A DNA stretch of 64,000 bases, taken from Paenibacillus pinihumi DSM 23905 = JCM 16419 (GTDB lineage Bacteria > Bacillota > Bacilli > Paenibacillales > Paenibacillaceae). The translations under genes were made by a program, and so were the position numbers. Positions 47,817 through 57,334 of this stretch are shown here, piece after piece; position 1 is the first letter of the stretch, and every line of letters begins with the position of its first letter. Where the stretch lies: positions 282,726 through 346,725 of the forward strand of contig NZ_KE383865.1 of NCBI RefSeq assembly GCF_000422505.1. The letters run 5' to 3'. The notes below the pieces were generated by a model. The model saw only the letters and a program-made list of their open reading frames with translations. It did no database searches and was not told the origin of the DNA.

Positions 47817-49760
47817 ATGGCATATATGATCCCTGAAACACTTCCCAAAAAATGTACTGCTGGTGAGCGGCTATTTTTTAATACGCTTAAAGACCATTTG
47901 CCTGATGATTATATTGTCTACTATGAGCCGGAAATCGGTGGTCGCAAGCCGGATTATGTCGTGATTGGCCCAGACATGGGGATGCTCGTACTTGAAATAA
48001 AGGATTATACCGAAAGCACACTGTATGAGCTGTATCCAAATGAATGGCGCATATATAATACAAAGGGTGAATTAAATACGGTCAAGAACCCGCTGCATCA
48101 AGCTCGGGACAACGCTTTTCGTATTTCAGATAAACTGAAAAAAGATAAAAACTTGCTGCAGACAGGTGCCTATCATGGTCATCTCAAATTCCGCTTTGGT
48201 TATGGGGTTGTATTTACTCGCTTAAAGGAGATGCATATCGTCAAGCATGAATTGCATCGTGTCATCGAGCCGCAGTTCATGTTAACGCGTGACGACATTG
48301 ATGCAGACAATGATACTTTTTCTAATAATGTGCTGATTGAACGCCTGCTTGGAATGTTTACAGTGCCTTTCTATAACAATCAGCTTCTCTCGGATTCAGA
48401 TATTAAGGCGATTCGTTATCATTTATTTCCGGAAGTACGTATAAGCGCAGAATTCAAGGAACCTGTCTATTACAATGATCAATTGCTGTTGTCCTTACAT
48501 AATTTACAAGCCATGGACCTGCATCAAGAGGCACTTGCCCGCCAGCTTGGCGACAAAAACCGGCTCATCCGTGGTGTAGCAGGAAGTGGAAAAACACTTA
48601 TTTTATCTGCCCGTGCCCGTATGCTTGCCAAAGATCATCCGGATTGGAAAATCCTTGTTCTCTGTTATGGCATATCTTTATCTTGTGTGCTGCGGAGCAT
48701 GATTGACAAAATGATGGAGGAGCCCGAGGACCTGTTTGATTTTGTTCAAATCCACGGTGAGCAGGAGGACGCTGATAGGCTTAAAAAGCACAATATCGAA
48801 ACGGCTACGTTTCATGAGTGGCTTTGGCATACGATGCGAGTTAAAGATGATGCGATTGATGCATTACTGCAGAAGATTGATCAAAAAGAAGCCATCCTGC
48901 CGAAGTACGATGCCATTCTGATTGATGAAGGTCAGGATTTTGAGCCGAATTGGTTGGAGTTATTGAGCAAAGTGCTAAATCCGGATACCCAGTCCCTGTT
49001 ACTGGTTGAGGATAAAGCACAGAACATTTTCAAACGAAAAACGAGCCTGGCAGCTAGCACCGGACTTGATTTTCGCGGGCGCTCCAAAATTTTAAGCATT
49101 AACTATCGCAATACTGCACAAATTGTGAACTTTGCCTGGGATTTTTACCGCACCCATTCAAATTTGCGTGACCGGGTCAAAGAAGGAACAACGGTGGAGG
49201 GGGTAGAAATCATCCCGCCCCAAAGTACCAAACGCAAAGGGCCAGAGCCTGTCATTCAAGTTTGTAGGGGGTTTGAAGAGGAAGCGGCCTGGGTATCGGA
49301 AAATATCCTCAAATTGAATCAAGAGCATAAGGTGGCTTTTTCTGATATCGCGATATTGTATCGGGTTAAAAACCGTTATTCTTATTCCTATATTGATCAG
49401 CTAAAAAAAGAGTTGAACAAAAACGGAATTCCATTCAACTGGTTCGCTGAAAGCAATGCTACCAAACGATCCTATGACAGGGATCAGGCAACTGTGAAAA
49501 TATCCACTGTTGACAGTTCCAAGGGTTTGGATTTTAAGGCTGTATTTATTGTCAATGTTGAGAGTATGCCTTTTTCATTGGAAGAAAACGTAGAGCAGGA
49601 AGTCTCCCGCTTTTATATCGCAATGACCCGTGCCATGTACTGGCTATTCTTAAGCTACAGCAAACCGCAAGGATTTGCAGTATGGTTGCAGGAAAAGTCA
49701 GATACAGTAATTGAAGCAGAACAGGGGCATGACAAAAGAGAAGCAAGCCGAGGTTCATAA
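47817..49760 (+). CDS. NERD-domain UvrD/Rep-type helicase
   Basis: The product has 647 residues. Residues ~12-135 are a NERD nuclease-related domain (AGERLFFNTLKDHLPDDYIV, EIGGRKPDYVVIGPDMGMLV, LEIKDY), which keeps the D...E-K core. Residues ~240-630 are an SF1A helicase: Walker A RGVAGSGKTLIL, ILIDEGQDFEP (motif II), SINYRNTAQIVNFA, STVDSSKGLDFKAV and FYIAMTRAMYWLFL. It could nick or degrade DNA while unwinding it. It is a single gene, not in an operon. NERD-helicase proteins of this type occur near defence genes in some genomes, but a role here is not shown. Confidence 0.88.
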   Translation: MAYMIPETLPKKCTAGERLFFNTLKDHLPDDYIVYYEPEIGGRKPDYVVIGPDMGMLVLEIKDYTESTLYELYPNEWRIYNTKGELNTVKNPLHQARDNAFRISDKLKKDKNLLQTGAYHGHLKFRFGYGVVFTRLKEMHIVKHELHRVIEPQFMLTRDDIDADNDTFSNNVLIERLLGMFTVPFYNNQLLSDSDIKAIRYHLFPEVRISAEFKEPVYYNDQLLLSLHNLQAMDLHQEALARQLGDKNRLIRGVAGSGKTLILSARARMLAKDHPDWKILVLCYGISLSCVLRSMIDKMMEEPEDLFDFVQIHGEQEDADRLKKHNIETATFHEWLWHTMRVKDDAIDALLQKIDQKEAILPKYDAILIDEGQDFEPNWLELLSKVLNPDTQSLLLVEDKAQNIFKRKTSLAASTGLDFRGRSKILSINYRNTAQIVNFAWDFYRTHSNLRDRVKEGTTVEGVEIIPPQSTKRKGPEPVIQVCRGFEEEAAWVSENILKLNQEHKVAFSDIAILYRVKNRYSYSYIDQLKKELNKNGIPFNWFAESNATKRSYDRDQATVKISTVDSSKGLDFKAVFIVNVESMPFSLEENVEQEVSRFYIAMTRAMYWLFLSYSKPQGFAVWLQEKSDTVIEAEQGHDKREASRGS

Positions 49761-49775
49761 GTTACTCACCATCCA

Positions 49776-49807
49776 TCGCCATCCCCCAAGGGAAGGCGAT
49801 TTTTTTA
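49776..49807 (+). terminator. Intrinsic terminator of the NERD-helicase gene
   Basis: ATCGCCATCCC and GGGAAGGCGAT pair (one mismatch) around CCAA, followed by seven T, about 17 bases after the stop. Confidence 0.85.
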
Positions 49808-49897
49808 TTCCCGACCCTCCACTACAAAATCGCAATTCATATTCAGTTCACATAACGGCCTTAACATTCCCTTATCAACGTTATGGGAGGCACGACA

Positions 49898-50929
49898 ATG
49901 ACGAACATTAGCAAAAGCGGAACCTCAAAAGGAAGTGGCGAATGGGCGGTAGAAGCTCATGGACTAGTCAAAATATTCGGCAGTCACAGGGCTGTGGATG
50001 GCGTAGATTTACAGGTCAAAGCAGGTACGATCTATGGGGTGCTCGGACCGAATGGCGCCGGGAAAACGACAACGATCCGGATGCTGGCGACGCTGCTTGG
50101 GGCAGATGCGGGATCAGCAAAAATCTTCGGTCACGACGTTAACAAGGAAGCGCATGTGGTACGCCAGTTAATTGGGGTGACTGGTCAGTATGCTTCAGTA
50201 GACGAATCGCTTAGCGCAACAGAGAATCTGGTTATCTTCTCCCGGCTGCTCGGCCTTGGACGCGTCGAGGCCAAACGCAAGGCGGCAGAGCTGCTGGAGG
50301 AATTCGGCCTGACAGAGGCGGCGAAGCGTCCGCTGAAAAACTTCTCCGGCGGAATGCGCCGCCGTCTGGACCTGGCTGCAAGCTTAATCGCACAGCCGCC
50401 GCTCATTTTCCTGGATGAGCCGACTACCGGGCTGGACCCGCGGACGCGTGCACAAATGTGGGACACAATCCGAAGACTCGTCAAAACGGGATCGACGGTG
50501 TTGTTAACAACGCAGTATCTGGATGAAGCCGACCAGCTTGCAGACCGGATCGCCGTTATTGATCACGGCAGAGTTGTAGCTGAAGGTACAGTAGATGAGC
50601 TAAAAGCATCTGTCGGCAACACGTCACTGCAATTAAAGATTCAGCACCCGAAAGCGATGGAGGATGCCCGAAAAATTGTGGAGCAGGTGTTGAAGACAAA
50701 ATCAGCAGTGTCGGCAGAGTCGGCGAAAATTACCGTGCCGCTGGCAAGTGCTGATCGTGTAACGGATCTGCTGACAGCTCTCCGTGCGAACGGAATCGGG
50801 CTGGCAGAAATCAACATGCAGAAGCCGACGCTTGACGAGGTGTTTTTGAACATTACCGGACATGGTGTGAAAGAAAGCAAGTCAACGGCATTTTCACAAT
50901 CTGAGCCATCCAAGGGGGCAGCAATATGA
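49898..50929 (+). CDS. DrrA-type ABC transporter ATP-binding protein
   Basis: The product has 343 residues from ATG 49898 (GGGAGGCACGACA). Walker A GVLGPNGAGKTTTIRM, signature NFSGGMRRRLDLAASLI, Walker B LIFLDEPTTGLDPRTR and TTQYLDEADQLADR are intact; the C-terminal extension to ~residue 330 (PTLDEVFLNITGH) is typical of the daunorubicin-resistance exporters. With the DrrB-like permease it would export a hydrophobic compound or lipid. It overlaps the permease gene by 4 nt. Confidence 0.9.
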   Translation: MTNISKSGTSKGSGEWAVEAHGLVKIFGSHRAVDGVDLQVKAGTIYGVLGPNGAGKTTTIRMLATLLGADAGSAKIFGHDVNKEAHVVRQLIGVTGQYASVDESLSATENLVIFSRLLGLGRVEAKRKAAELLEEFGLTEAAKRPLKNFSGGMRRRLDLAASLIAQPPLIFLDEPTTGLDPRTRAQMWDTIRRLVKTGSTVLLTTQYLDEADQLADRIAVIDHGRVVAEGTVDELKASVGNTSLQLKIQHPKAMEDARKIVEQVLKTKSAVSAESAKITVPLASADRVTDLLTALRANGIGLAEINMQKPTLDEVFLNITGHGVKESKSTAFSQSEPSKGAAI

Positions 50930-51735
50930 ACAGCAACACGATAAATCCGGGACATGCCCGCCAGCAAAAAAAATCTTTTGCCCAGGCAATCCGCAACTCA
51001 TTAACGATGGCTTACCGGGGATTGCTGAAGATCCGGCGCACTCCGGAGCAATTATTTGACGTTACGCTTCAGCCGATTGTCTTTACCTTGATGTTCGCTT
51101 ATATTTTTGGCGGCGCCATCTCGGGAAATGTAGAAAATTATTTGCCCGTCATCATTCCGGGCATTCTCGTCCAGACCGTCATTACGAGCTCCATTGTCAC
51201 CGGAGTCCAGCTCCGTGAAGATATGGATAAAGGGGTGTTTGACCGCTTCAAATCACTTCCGATCGCACGGATTGCGCCTCTGGCTGGCGCATTGCTTGCC
51301 GATACGATCCGATATACAATTGCAACAGTACTGACGTTTACAATGGGATATATTCTCGGATACCGTCCTGAAGCCGGAATTGGGTATGTCGCTATTGCTG
51401 CGGTTCTGGTCATAGCGTGTGCATGGGCCATCAGCTGGATTTTCGCTTTCTTCGGTGTGATCGCAAGGACGGCTTCAAGCGTACAGGGGATTTCGATGAT
51501 CATCCTTTTCCCGCTGACCTTCGTCTCCAATGCATTTGTTCCGGTGGATACGATGCCAGGCTGGCTGCAATGGTTCTCCGGCATTAACCCGGTTTCGCAT
51601 CTGGTCACGGCCGTCCGCAATCTGACGAATACCGGAACAGCTGGCACAGACTTGATTATTACGCTGATCGGGGCTGCTGTTATCGTAGCCATATTTGCGC
51701 CGCTGACGGTAAGGGCGTATATGCGGCGGACTTAG
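50926..51735 (+). CDS. DrrB-type ABC transporter permease
   Basis: The product has 269 residues. Six transmembrane segments of the ABC2 type (IVFTLMFAYIFGGAISG, VIIPGILVQTVITSSIVTGV, MGYILGYRPEAGIGYVAIAA) and the GDFVPVDTMPGWLQWF-like periplasmic loop, here NAFVPVDTMPGWLQWFSGIN. Starts in ATGA overlap with the ATPase. The exporter sits beside a two-component system on the same strand, which may control it. Confidence 0.88.
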   Translation: MNSNTINPGHARQQKKSFAQAIRNSLTMAYRGLLKIRRTPEQLFDVTLQPIVFTLMFAYIFGGAISGNVENYLPVIIPGILVQTVITSSIVTGVQLREDMDKGVFDRFKSLPIARIAPLAGALLADTIRYTIATVLTFTMGYILGYRPEAGIGYVAIAAVLVIACAWAISWIFAFFGVIARTASSVQGISMIILFPLTFVSNAFVPVDTMPGWLQWFSGINPVSHLVTAVRNLTNTGTAGTDLIITLIGAAVIVAIFAPLTVRAYMRRT

Positions 51736-51892
51736 TTTTAATCTTTAATATTCAGCCATTATGGAAAAAATAAGGCTCATTTTAAGAATCAGCGATTGAC
51801 CCCTATAAGTAGCTTTCTCGCAGCGTTGCTTCAGCGTTTCATGTCAACTATCGATTTTGAGCCAAAATAAACTTGAAAAGGCGGTGACCAGA

Positions 51893-52567
51893 ATGACTCG
51901 AATATTAGTTGTCGATGACGATCCGCATATTCGTGAATTGATCGGCCACTTTATGCGGCAGGAAGGCCTCGATATCGTAGAGGCTGTAGACGGCCTGGAT
52001 GCGCTGCGGATCATGGCTGATACGAAGGTCGATCTGGTCATCCTCGATATTATGATGCCCGGCATGGACGGCTGGGAGCTGTGTCGTGAGCTGCGCGAGC
52101 AGGGCGATCTCCCGCTGCTCATGCTTACGGCCAAAGGCGATTCGTCCCAAATTGTGAAGGGCTTCTCGCTGGGAACGGATGATTACCTTGTAAAGCCGTT
52201 TGACCCCCTGGTGCTGGTGGCCCGTGTCAAAGCATTATTGAAGCGGTACCGGATCATGACCTCCCAGACGGTACAGATCGGAGATGTGACGCTGCGCCGG
52301 GATACGTTTGAATGTGAGATTGGCCCACAGGAAATTACATTGCCGCTGAAAGAATTCGAACTACTGTTCAAGCTTGCCAGTTATCCCGGCAAAACCTTTA
52401 CACGCGATCATTTGATTGAGCATATTTGGGGCTTTGATTACGAAGGCGATGAGAGGACCGTAGATGTCCATATCAAGCGGCTGCGGGAGCGGTTCCCTGA
52501 AGAAAAGCATGGCTTTCGGATCAGTACGATCAGGGGGCTCGGTTACCGGCTGGAGCTGCGCTCATGA
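51893..52567 (+). CDS. OmpR-family response regulator
   Basis: The product has 224 residues from ATG 51893. REC with phospho-Asp in LVILDIMMPGMDGW and Lys in DYLVKPFDPLVL; C-terminal winged helix (LPLKEFELLFKLASYPGKTF, TVDVHIKRLRERF, IRGLGYRLEL). It overlaps the sensor gene by 4 nt. Probably regulates the DrrAB exporter just upstream. Confidence 0.92.
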   Translation: MTRILVVDDDPHIRELIGHFMRQEGLDIVEAVDGLDALRIMADTKVDLVILDIMMPGMDGWELCRELREQGDLPLLMLTAKGDSSQIVKGFSLGTDDYLVKPFDPLVLVARVKALLKRYRIMTSQTVQIGDVTLRRDTFECEIGPQEITLPLKEFELLFKLASYPGKTFTRDHLIEHIWGFDYEGDERTVDVHIKRLRERFPEEKHGFRISTIRGLGYRLELRS

Positions 52568-53637
52568 GAGGGAAGCCAAGTTTTAGCCATATTGTCTGGA
52601 ACCTGATTTTCATATTTGGAGGACTTCTGCTGTGCTGGGTGGCGGCTTATTATTTGATGGGGTCTGTATATGTATGGATAAAATGGGAGCCGCATGAATT
52701 GCTCTCTTTTCTCATCTATGCCGTGCTCGGCTTTATTATTTTCGGAATCTGCATTTTCATAGTCGGCCTTTTTATTAAGCGAAAGGAGCATCAGTTTTGG
52801 GCTGAACTGATCGAAGCGCTGCGGCGTATTTCGCAAGGGGACTTTCTCATCCGCATTGACCCGGGTTTTGGAGACAGGCGCGGGAGACATCGTGAGAATC
52901 CCCTTTTTCAATTGGTCGACAGCATCAATGATATGGCGGCAAATCTGAAGGAGATGGAAGAGCTGCGACAGGAATTTATATCGAATGTATCGCATGAGAT
53001 TGGCTCGCCGCTGACGTCAATCAGCGGATTTGCCAAGGCGCTTAAGGACGACCATCTCGACCGGGAGCAACGGAACCGGTATTTAACGATTATTGAAACG
53101 GAATGTGTCCGTTTGTCCAAGCTCAGCGATAATCTGCTCAAGCTGGCGATCCTGGATTCGGATCGTAATCCGGTCCATCCCGCCTCTTACCGTCTGGATA
53201 AGCAGTTGGTATCGCTTATTCTGGCTTGTGAGCCACAGTGGGAGGGAAAGCAAATCGAGATGGAAGCCGACCTGAAAGAAGTGGAGGTTGTTGCGGATGA
53301 GGATATGATGAGCCAGGTCTGGATTAATCTCATTCACAACAGCATCAAGTTCACCCCTGAGGGCGGAACTATACGCATTTCACTCGCCCGCACGCACGAT
53401 CAGGCAATTGTCCGTGTCGCAGATACAGGTCCGGGGATTGCTGAGCAGGATCTCTTGCGGATTTTTGAACGCTTTTACAAAGCGGATAAATCCCGCAACC
53501 GTACAGCCTCTGGCAGCGGACTGGGACTATCTATTGCCTGCAAAATTACCGAGATGCATAGCGGTTCAATTACAGTAAGCAGCAAACCCGGGGAAGGAGC
53601 AGAGTTTACGGTTTCGCTTCCGCTGCAAAGAAGCTAA
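52564..53637 (+). CDS. Sensor histidine kinase, OmpR-linked
   Basis: The product has 357 residues with two transmembrane helices in the first 85 residues (WNLIFIFGGLLLCWVAAYYL and FLIYAVLGFIIFGICIFIVG) and almost no extracellular loop, so it may sense within the membrane. Phospho-His in FISNVSHEIGSPLTSISGFA, ATP-binding IHNSIKFTPEGG, ADTGPGIAEQDL and GSGLGLSIACKI. Partner of the preceding regulator. The short loop is typical of antibiotic- or envelope-stress sensors. Confidence 0.9.
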   Translation: MRGKPSFSHIVWNLIFIFGGLLLCWVAAYYLMGSVYVWIKWEPHELLSFLIYAVLGFIIFGICIFIVGLFIKRKEHQFWAELIEALRRISQGDFLIRIDPGFGDRRGRHRENPLFQLVDSINDMAANLKEMEELRQEFISNVSHEIGSPLTSISGFAKALKDDHLDREQRNRYLTIIETECVRLSKLSDNLLKLAILDSDRNPVHPASYRLDKQLVSLILACEPQWEGKQIEMEADLKEVEVVADEDMMSQVWINLIHNSIKFTPEGGTIRISLARTHDQAIVRVADTGPGIAEQDLLRIFERFYKADKSRNRTASGSGLGLSIACKITEMHSGSITVSSKPGEGAEFTVSLPLQRS

Positions 53638-53685
53638 AATGGACAGTAGGAAGTTCAAACGCGGTAAACAGGAAGGAAGCAGTAA

Positions 53686-54813
53686 ATGAAGAAAGTCATT
53701 GTAATTGGGGCAGGAATTCTAGGTGCCTCGACAGCTTACCAGTTGGCGAAAATGGGGGCACAAGTCACGATTATAGACCGCAGGGATCAAGGGCAGGCTA
53801 CAGATGCGGCTGCGGGCATACTCTGTCCCTGGCTGTCCCAGCGGCGGAACCAATCGTGGTACCGGCTTGCGAAGGCTGGCGCGCGTTTTTACCCGGAGCT
53901 GATTAGCGGGCTTCAGAGCGAGGGAGAGACAAATACCGGCTATGCCAGGGTTGGTGCGCTAAGCATTCATGAGGATGCGGGCAAAATCGAAAATATGGAA
54001 AAGAGGGCACAGCTGCGCCATGCGGATGCGCCTGAGATCGGTGAAATTACCCGGCTTGATCAGCAGGAGACACGTCAACGTTTCCCGTTGCTGGCAGAGG
54101 GCTACGAAGCTGTTCATATTAGCGGTGCCGCCCGTGTCGACGGCCGTGCGCTGCGGGATGCGTTGATCCGGTCTGCGCAAAGGCACGGTGCTGTTCTTAT
54201 TCAGGGTGAAGCCAGAATTGAATACGAGGGAAATCAGGTAACGGGGGCGCTGGTTGGAGCAGAATTCATCCCGGCTGATGAGGTCGTTGTTTGTGCTGGC
54301 GCGTGGGCCAGGCAGCTGCTGGAGCATTTGGGCATTCATTTTCAGGTATCCTATCAGAAAGCGCAAATTATTCATTTGCAAGTTCCGGGCAGCGGGGATA
54401 CAGGCAACTGGCCTGTTGTGATGCCGCCTTCGGATCAATATATGATTGCCTTTGACGAGCAGAGGATCGTGATCGGGGCGACGCATGAAAATGATGTTGA
54501 AGGCTATGATACGAGAGCGACAGCAGGCGGAATTCAGGAAGTGCTGAATAAAGGGATGCATTTTGCACCTGAGCTGGCAGAGGGTACTTTTCAGGAAGTG
54601 AGAGTCGGTTTCCGTCCGTTTACCCCGGGCTTTTTGCCTGTAATTGGCGCGATTCCCGGCTGGAGCGGCCTTCTGGCTGCGAACGGGCTTGGGGCATCAG
54701 GCTTGACGACAGGCCCGTTCATCGGGTATCAGCTTGCAAAGCTGGCACTCGGCATGGAGCCGGATATTGAGATTAACGATTATGATATCCGCAATGCATT
54801 AGGGGCAGAATAA
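53686..54813 (+). CDS. FAD-dependent oxidoreductase (glycine oxidase / DadA class)
   Basis: The product has 375 residues. An N-terminal FAD fold (VIVIGAGILGASTAYQLAKM, VTIIDRRDQ) and the C-terminal DAO motif (VRVGFRPFTPGFLPVIGAIP, LLAANGLGASGLTTGPFIGY) match amine or D-amino-acid oxidases such as ThiO. It is a single gene ended by a terminator. Substrate is not determined; there are no thi genes beside it. Confidence 0.85.
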   Translation: MKKVIVIGAGILGASTAYQLAKMGAQVTIIDRRDQGQATDAAAGILCPWLSQRRNQSWYRLAKAGARFYPELISGLQSEGETNTGYARVGALSIHEDAGKIENMEKRAQLRHADAPEIGEITRLDQQETRQRFPLLAEGYEAVHISGAARVDGRALRDALIRSAQRHGAVLIQGEARIEYEGNQVTGALVGAEFIPADEVVVCAGAWARQLLEHLGIHFQVSYQKAQIIHLQVPGSGDTGNWPVVMPPSDQYMIAFDEQRIVIGATHENDVEGYDTRATAGGIQEVLNKGMHFAPELAEGTFQEVRVGFRPFTPGFLPVIGAIPGWSGLLAANGLGASGLTTGPFIGYQLAKLALGMEPDIEINDYDIRNALGAE

Positions 54814-54834
54814 ACGAATACTTGATTATCATTT

Positions 54835-54880
54835 AGAAAGTGGACATCCGTTCAAAACGGTTCATGTCCGCTTTTTTTTA
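54835..54880 (+). terminator. Intrinsic terminator
   Basis: AAAGTGGACAT...ATGTCCGCTTT with the inner CCGTT/AACGG arm, then nine T. It closes the oxidoreductase gene, about 24 bases past the stop. Confidence 0.88.
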
Positions 54881-55023
54881 TTTTCTGTTCTCAATTTTAT
54901 CCCAAGTCTGACACAAATCTGTCGATGTTCAGCGCCATAATGACTCCAAAGAGTTATAGGACGGGCCGGAGCAGATTGCTACAATTTGAGGTGTCTAAAA
55001 ATAGACGCAGGGTGGTGAGCGAT

Positions 55024-55395
55024 ATGAAACGGAAAATGGTAGCGCTAATCGCGTTGTTCGCGCTTGTGACGATGCTGGCAGCATGCACAAGCCAAAAGCC
55101 GGTGGACCTGGACGATGTAGAGGTTAATCTGACCACAGAGCCTGGGACTGTAACAGCCGGAAATCCGGTTCACTTAAAAGCTGCATTCACAGGAATGACG
55201 GTACCCGATGAGGCAACGGTTACCTTTGATACGCGGATTGATAATAAGCCGGTCTTGTTTGATGCAACCAATGAAGGAAACGGCGTGTTCACAGCTTCGT
55301 TTACATTCCCGGAGAAGGGAATTCAAACCGTCTATGTCCACTTCTATGTGGATGACATTCATCTGACGAAACAGAAATGGGTGGAGGTAAAATGA
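55024..55395 (+). CDS. FixH/YtkA-like lipoprotein
   Basis: The product has 123 residues from ATG 55024 (GGTGAGCGAT). A lipoprotein signal (LFALVTMLAACTSQK) leads to an Ig-like fold of the YtkA/FixH type (VEVNLTTEPGTVTAGNPVHL, VFTASFTFPEKGIQTVYVHF). Such proteins deliver or hold copper for membrane oxidases. It is the first gene of the nos-like operon and overlaps nosD by 4 nt. Confidence 0.8.
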   Translation: MKRKMVALIALFALVTMLAACTSQKPVDLDDVEVNLTTEPGTVTAGNPVHLKAAFTGMTVPDEATVTFDTRIDNKPVLFDATNEGNGVFTASFTFPEKGIQTVYVHFYVDDIHLTKQKWVEVK

Positions 55396-56720
55396 TTACC
55401 CGCAGGGTCAAGGTTTGCCTTGGCATCATGTTGCTGTGCCTGTTCATCGCGCACACAGGGACAGTCCATGCGGAACATAAGAAAGCCGATTTGCAAAGGT
55501 TGCTGGACCAGGCAAGCCCGGGCGAAACCGTTATTCTGAAGTCCGGGACCTACGATGGCCCCCTTCTCATTAACAAGCCGCTTCACCTGAAAGCGGAGGA
55601 TGGGGCCGAAGTCATTTTGCTGAACAGTACCGCCCAGCCTGCCTTGACGATTGAGGCTGATCAGGTTACGGTAACCGGCTTGCGCATTGTGGATGTATCT
55701 GTGAAAGAGGAGCCATCCATTTTGCTAAAGGGAAATCAGGCTATGCTGGATCGCTTGCATATTCAAACCGGCGCAGCCGGCATTATGGTGCGTGACGCCA
55801 ATGACGGCAAAATAATGCGTACAACAATCGAGTGGGCGGCGGATGGCGTGAGGATGGCGGATAAAGGCAATGGCATCGACCTGTACAATTCACACCGCAT
55901 GCACTTGCAAGATAATGCGATCTATGATGTTCACGATGGCATTTATATGGAAAACAGCGATGCGGCCCTCGTTACCGGCAATCGATTTGAACGTTCCCGT
56001 TACGGCGTGCACTGCATGTACACCAAAGGGACGGTCATTCAGAATAATACCGGCAATTTGAATATTACTGGCGCCATGATCATGAACGTTCAGCAGGTTA
56101 CGATGGAGGGCAATACCTTTGCGAAGCAAAGTGAAAATGTGAACTCCCAGGGGATTTTTCTGTATAATGCGAGCGGGTCCGTCATCACAGACAATAGGGT
56201 CGAAGGCAACCGGGTCGGGCTGTATGTGGAGCAATCCGCGGATAACCGGCTGGACCGGAATGAGGTGAGCTCCAATTTTATCGGGCTTCAACTGATTAAT
56301 GCGGCAAGCAACACGGTTGAGGGAAATCTGTTCCTCGGCAACGTAGTGGATGCGCAGGCACGAGGCAGCGAGAGCAATGATTTGTCCGGCAACTACTGGG
56401 ACAGTTTCTCCGGAATCGATACAGACGGGGACGGGAGGAGCGATATTGCCTATACGATCAACCCGTTTTTTCAGGGCTTGACACAAAAGCGTCCGCCGTT
56501 CCAATTGTTTTTTCAGTCGCCGGGCATGGTGTTTCTGGAAGGACTCTATCAGACAGAGAGAGATAAATGGGCCACAGACCGATCTCCCTTAATGGCTCCC
56601 CCGAAAGACAGCCTGTCTGAGGACAGGAAACAAGCCGGGTCGGGGACCGGAGTGGCAGGAATTATTTTATTGGCAGGTACGGGTTCATTATTTTACGGGA
56701 TGAGGAGACGAAAGACATGA
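55392..56720 (+). CDS. nosD: NosD-like copper-site maturation protein
   Basis: The product has 442 residues from ATG 55392 (GTGGAGGTAAA). A signal peptide (VCLGIMLLCLFIAHTGTVHA) precedes a long right-handed beta-helix built of repeats such as TVTGLRIVDVSVKEEPSIL and NRFERSRYGVHCMYTKG. The last 40 residues hold a C-terminal transmembrane anchor (GVAGIILLAGTGSLFYGM). NosD works with NosFY to complete the copper site of N2O reductase; here NosZ is missing from the window. Confidence 0.88.
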   Translation: MITRRVKVCLGIMLLCLFIAHTGTVHAEHKKADLQRLLDQASPGETVILKSGTYDGPLLINKPLHLKAEDGAEVILLNSTAQPALTIEADQVTVTGLRIVDVSVKEEPSILLKGNQAMLDRLHIQTGAAGIMVRDANDGKIMRTTIEWAADGVRMADKGNGIDLYNSHRMHLQDNAIYDVHDGIYMENSDAALVTGNRFERSRYGVHCMYTKGTVIQNNTGNLNITGAMIMNVQQVTMEGNTFAKQSENVNSQGIFLYNASGSVITDNRVEGNRVGLYVEQSADNRLDRNEVSSNFIGLQLINAASNTVEGNLFLGNVVDAQARGSESNDLSGNYWDSFSGIDTDGDGRSDIAYTINPFFQGLTQKRPPFQLFFQSPGMVFLEGLYQTERDKWATDRSPLMAPPKDSLSEDRKQAGSGTGVAGIILLAGTGSLFYGMRRRKT

Positions 56721-57334
56721 GGAAATCAATGGGCATATTGCTGGTCTTGGCGGGTATGATGGTCCTTCTGGCAGCTTGTGGCGGAGAAAAGTACGAGCCG
56801 CATGCGATTAACGAAGCGACGGATGTATGTGCAATCTGCAAGATGGCGATCAAGGATGACCAGTATGCGACGCAAATTGTGACCAAGGACGGTCAATCAC
56901 TCAAGTTCGATGATATCGGCTGTCTGAATACGTGGAAAAAGGAGAACGGAACAGATAATATCGGCGCTGCCTTTGTTCGCGACTATAACAGCAAGCAGTG
57001 GCTTCGCTACGAAAAAGCCTATTATGCCTATGATGCTTCCTATAAAACACCGATGGCTTATGGAATCGTATCCTTTGAGAAGGAGGCGGATGCGAAAGCC
57101 TTCATCGACGGGCAGGGCAAGGGAACGCTCATGACGGCAGACGAGCTGGCCTCCCATTCCTGGGCGGTAAACCGGGACATGATGGATATGGGCGGCATGG
57201 ACGGCCATGGACACTCTCATTCGGAAGAAGACGGGCATGGAGGTGGCAAGTCCGGCCATTCAGGCCAGGAAGAAGGACATTCTTCAGGGGATGATCATGG
57301 GCAAGCAGAAAATGCCGGAGGCCACGCATCGTGA
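56717..57334 (+). CDS. nosL: NosL-like copper chaperone with His-rich tail
   Basis: The product has 205 residues. Lipoprotein signal (LLVLAGMMVLLAACGGEK), then the NosL core with the C..C motif VCAICKMAI and a second part FDDIGCLNTWK. The last ~50 residues, GHGHSHSEEDGHGGGKSGHS and onward, are a His/Gly-rich metal-binding tail not seen in typical NosL. It would carry Cu(I) to the target enzyme. Overlaps nosD and the permease gene by 4 nt. Confidence 0.9.
   Translation: MRKSMGILLVLAGMMVLLAACGGEKYEPHAINEATDVCAICKMAIKDDQYATQIVTKDGQSLKFDDIGCLNTWKKENGTDNIGAAFVRDYNSKQWLRYEKAYYAYDASYKTPMAYGIVSFEKEADAKAFIDGQGKGTLMTADELASHSWAVNRDMMDMGGMDGHGHSHSEEDGHGGGKSGHSGQEEGHSSGDDHGQAENAGGHAS

Noticed and set aside
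55890-56504. 204-codon minus frame within nosD.
   Set aside because: Shadow of the beta-helix repeats.
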